Shown here: in pieces, positions 12,906-14,176 of the stretch | How the letters are laid out: each line of letters starts with the position of its first letter | How positions within the stretch are numbered: the stretch's first letter is position 1 | Assembly: GCA_031284185.1 (NCBI GenBank) | Contig: JAITAJ010000043.1 | Coordinates: 1-14,176, forward strand | Length of the DNA stretch: 14,176 nucleotides | DNA from: Accumulibacter sp. | GTDB taxonomy: Bacteria > Pseudomonadota > Gammaproteobacteria > Burkholderiales > Rhodocyclaceae | Direction: 5' to 3' | The notes under the pieces: generated by a model | Database searches by the model: none | What the model saw: only the letters and a program-made list of their open reading frames with translations | What the model was told of the DNA's origin: nothing | Made by a program: the position numbers and the translations under genes

Positions 12906-13598
12906 ATGAGGGGCTTCACAGGGATTCCTCCGCCGCAAGACGAAATGAACCGCCGACATCTCAGCGCCCGACGCCCCGTGCTTGCGATCGCCTTCGTGAT
13001 CGCGCTTCTGTTTCTCTGCTTCGGCGGATGCGGAAACGATGAGGAAAAACTGGCAGATACCGAACAGCCAATGGACGGCGATAGCGTCCATCACGCGACC
13101 GAACCGGCCCTGTTCGACGCCGTCATCGCGGGAAACCTCAACGAAATCAAGAAGATCATCGACGACGGCGCCGACGTCAACGTCAAGGACGCGCTGGACA
13201 GAACACCGCTGCACATCGCCGCCTTCTATGGCCGGATCAGAACCATCAGTCTGCTCGTCGCCAGCGGCGCCGACGTCAACGCCCGCGATCGTACCGCCAT
13301 GCCTCCCCTGCACGCCGCGGTCATCTCCGGTGGACGAACGACGGTGCGATTGCTGTTGGACAAACAGGCCGACCTCCAGGCAAGGAACACGGGGGATCAG
13401 ACCGCGCTGCATCTGGCCGCGGCAACGGGACAACCCAAGCTGACCAGATTCCTGATCGAGCGCGGCGCCGATCCGCAAGGGAAGGACCGGGACGGACGAA
13501 CCCCGCTGTATTACGCCAGAAAGAACCACCACCCGCAGACGACAGCCGCGCTGGAACAAGCCATCAGGAAGACGGCCCCCGGCGCGGCGGCGAGATGA
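12906..13598 (+). CDS. Ankyrin-repeat lipoprotein
   Basis: A 230-residue protein with a hydrophobic export segment (about 24-39) ending FGGC at Cys42, a non-canonical but plausible lipobox, then an acidic linker and four to five ankyrin repeats (about 66-210). Repeat signatures include ALFDAVIAGNLNEIKKIIDD, DRTPLHIAAFYGR with GADVNARD, PPLHAAVISGG, QTALHLAAATGQP with RGADPQGKD, and DGRTPLYYARK. It probably sits in the periplasm or on a membrane and binds a protein partner. The ATG at 12906 has AGAGGATAGG upstream; the ATG at 12945 (MNRRHL) gives a more typical lipoprotein signal but lacks a ribosome binding site. It stands alone with no obvious partner. Confidence 0.85.
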   Translation: MRGFTGIPPPQDEMNRRHLSARRPVLAIAFVIALLFLCFGGCGNDEEKLADTEQPMDGDSVHHATEPALFDAVIAGNLNEIKKIIDDGADVNVKDALDRTPLHIAAFYGRIRTISLLVASGADVNARDRTAMPPLHAAVISGGRTTVRLLLDKQADLQARNTGDQTALHLAAATGQPKLTRFLIERGADPQGKDRDGRTPLYYARKNHHPQTTAALEQAIRKTAPGAAAR

Positions 13599-14003
13599 TC
13601 GTCCCGGCAAGCCCTGGAAGTCGGCCGGGCAGAGCGGGCGCGGCGGAGAACGAAATCCCGGAGACCGCCTGATGGCGCGAGACGCGCCCGCCATTTCTCC
13701 CGCGATTGAAAATCAGCGCCCACGCGCCCAGCGCGCCGCCTCGCGCGGCAATGAACACGCGCGCGGACTGATCCACCTCCGGCGACACGGCAACATTCCT
13801 GCGCGCGGTATTCATCCTTTGGCCCTCCGGTGAAACAGGCCCGTCCTGTTTCCGTGGAATCGTCTCGAACCTCGCTTCACCCGAAAACGGATGCGGCGTA
13901 GACGAGCCGTCGCGCCACCGGAACCGGAAACGATCCGAGACTCGCGGCGGCGCGTTCGCGGTTCTATACTTGAGCCTTTCATCCTCTCCGGCCGAAACCC
14001 GCC
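13599..14003. other. Intergenic region before the sulfhydrylase gene
   Basis: No gene is convincing. A minus-strand frame at 13564-13815 (83 aa, MNTARRNVAVSPEVDQSARV...) has a good ribosome binding site (GGAGGGCC before AAAGGATG) but a low-complexity, Arg/Gly/Ala-rich composition and overlaps the ankyrin gene's end; I leave it uncalled. Several short GC-rich inverted sequences lie around 13715-13760. Confidence 0.45.
13965..13970 (+). promoter_or_regulatory. Candidate -10 box for the sulfhydrylase gene
   Basis: TATACT lies 33 nt before the ATG at 14004, in otherwise very GC-rich DNA. No matching -35 is seen 16-18 nt upstream, so this rests on one hexamer and position. Confidence 0.35.
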
Positions 14004-14176
14004 ATGCCCACTATCCCCGCGCCAAAAAAAGCCCCCTCCGAAGCCGCCGCCGCGCCCGAAACCGCCGCGCCCCTTCTTTCCTTCGACAGCCTCTGCGTCC
14101 AGGGCGGTTACGATCCCAAGGTGAGCGAACCGCGCATTCTGCCGATCATCCAGAGCACGACCTACAAATACGACGA
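14004..14176 (+). CDS. O-acetylhomoserine sulfhydrylase-type enzyme, N-terminal part
   Basis: The first 57 codons of a PLP-dependent Cys/Met metabolism enzyme, cut by the window end. After a Pro/Ala-rich lead of about 22 residues, the sequence SFDSLCVQGGYDPKVSEPRI followed by LPIIQSTTYKYD matches the start of bacterial O-acetylhomoserine aminocarboxypropyltransferases, which make homocysteine from O-acetylhomoserine and sulfide. The lysine that binds PLP lies outside the window. Related enzymes (cystathionine synthase or lyase, methionine gamma-lyase) share part of this start, but LCVQGGxxPKxxEPR favours the sulfhydrylase. The ribosome binding site is poor; a TATACT box lies upstream. Confidence 0.82.
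   Translation, partial: MPTIPAPKKAPSEAAAAPETAAPLLSFDSLCVQGGYDPKVSEPRILPIIQSTTYKYD

Noticed and set aside
13564..13815. Minus-strand 83-aa ORF with a good ribosome binding site
   Set aside because: Arg/Gly/Ala-rich composition, overlap with the end of the ankyrin gene and no family resemblance; described only as part of the intergenic stretch.

Overview
The window is high-GC proteobacterial DNA. The divergent smpB / ratA-rnfH pair and the general gene style suggest a betaproteobacterium or a close gammaproteobacterium; this is inferred from gene content, not from a marker gene.

Layout. (1) Positions 1-1151 are accessory DNA: the tail of a probable antitoxin, a Doc-type toxin gene that has lost part of its interior, a lower-GC stretch with one doubtful small ORF, and a 116-aa conserved protein of unknown function. 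(2) Positions 1152-1805 have no convincing gene and carry dispersed-repeat remnants. (3) Positions 1850-8904, all on the minus strand, form a tightly packed operon (read from 8904 down) of the aryl polyene (xanthomonadin/flexirubin-like pigment) type: small exported protein, short ketoacyl-synthase-like protein, glycerolipid-type acyltransferase, two acyl carrier proteins, polytopic membrane protein, fused acyl-ACP/CoA ligase-dehydratase, family 2 glycosyltransferase, LpxL-like acyltransferase and hotdog thioesterase. Most junctions overlap (ATGA or TGATG) or lie 1-2 nt apart, implying translational coupling. The catalytic ketosynthases, ketoreductase, ammonia-lyase, LolA-like carrier and MMPL exporter expected of a full cluster are not here. 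(4) Positions 8905-9383 are intergenic and dominated by heptamer-armed hairpin repeats. (5) Positions 9384-12601 are core genes: smpB (minus), then ratA, rnfH, a membrane-anchored Mrr-like nuclease-fold protein and a circularly permuted GTPase of the YlqF/RbgA family (plus), facing a small zinc-ribbon membrane protein (minus). (6) Positions 12602-14176 hold another repeat, an ankyrin-repeat lipoprotein, an intergenic stretch, and the first 57 codons of an O-acetylhomoserine sulfhydrylase-type gene cut by the window end.

How the genes work together. In the operon the ligase would load an aromatic starter onto an ACP, ACP-bound chains would be extended and dehydrated to a polyene, and the acyltransferases and glycosyltransferase would attach the product to an outer-membrane lipid. 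Chain extension and export must be encoded elsewhere, or the pathway is incomplete.

The most unusual structure is a repeat family built from CAGARGW-type heptamers flanking GC-rich hairpins. It occurs at four intergenic sites (five units) and, at three of them, runs into the 3' end of a gene and supplies its stop codon and last residues.
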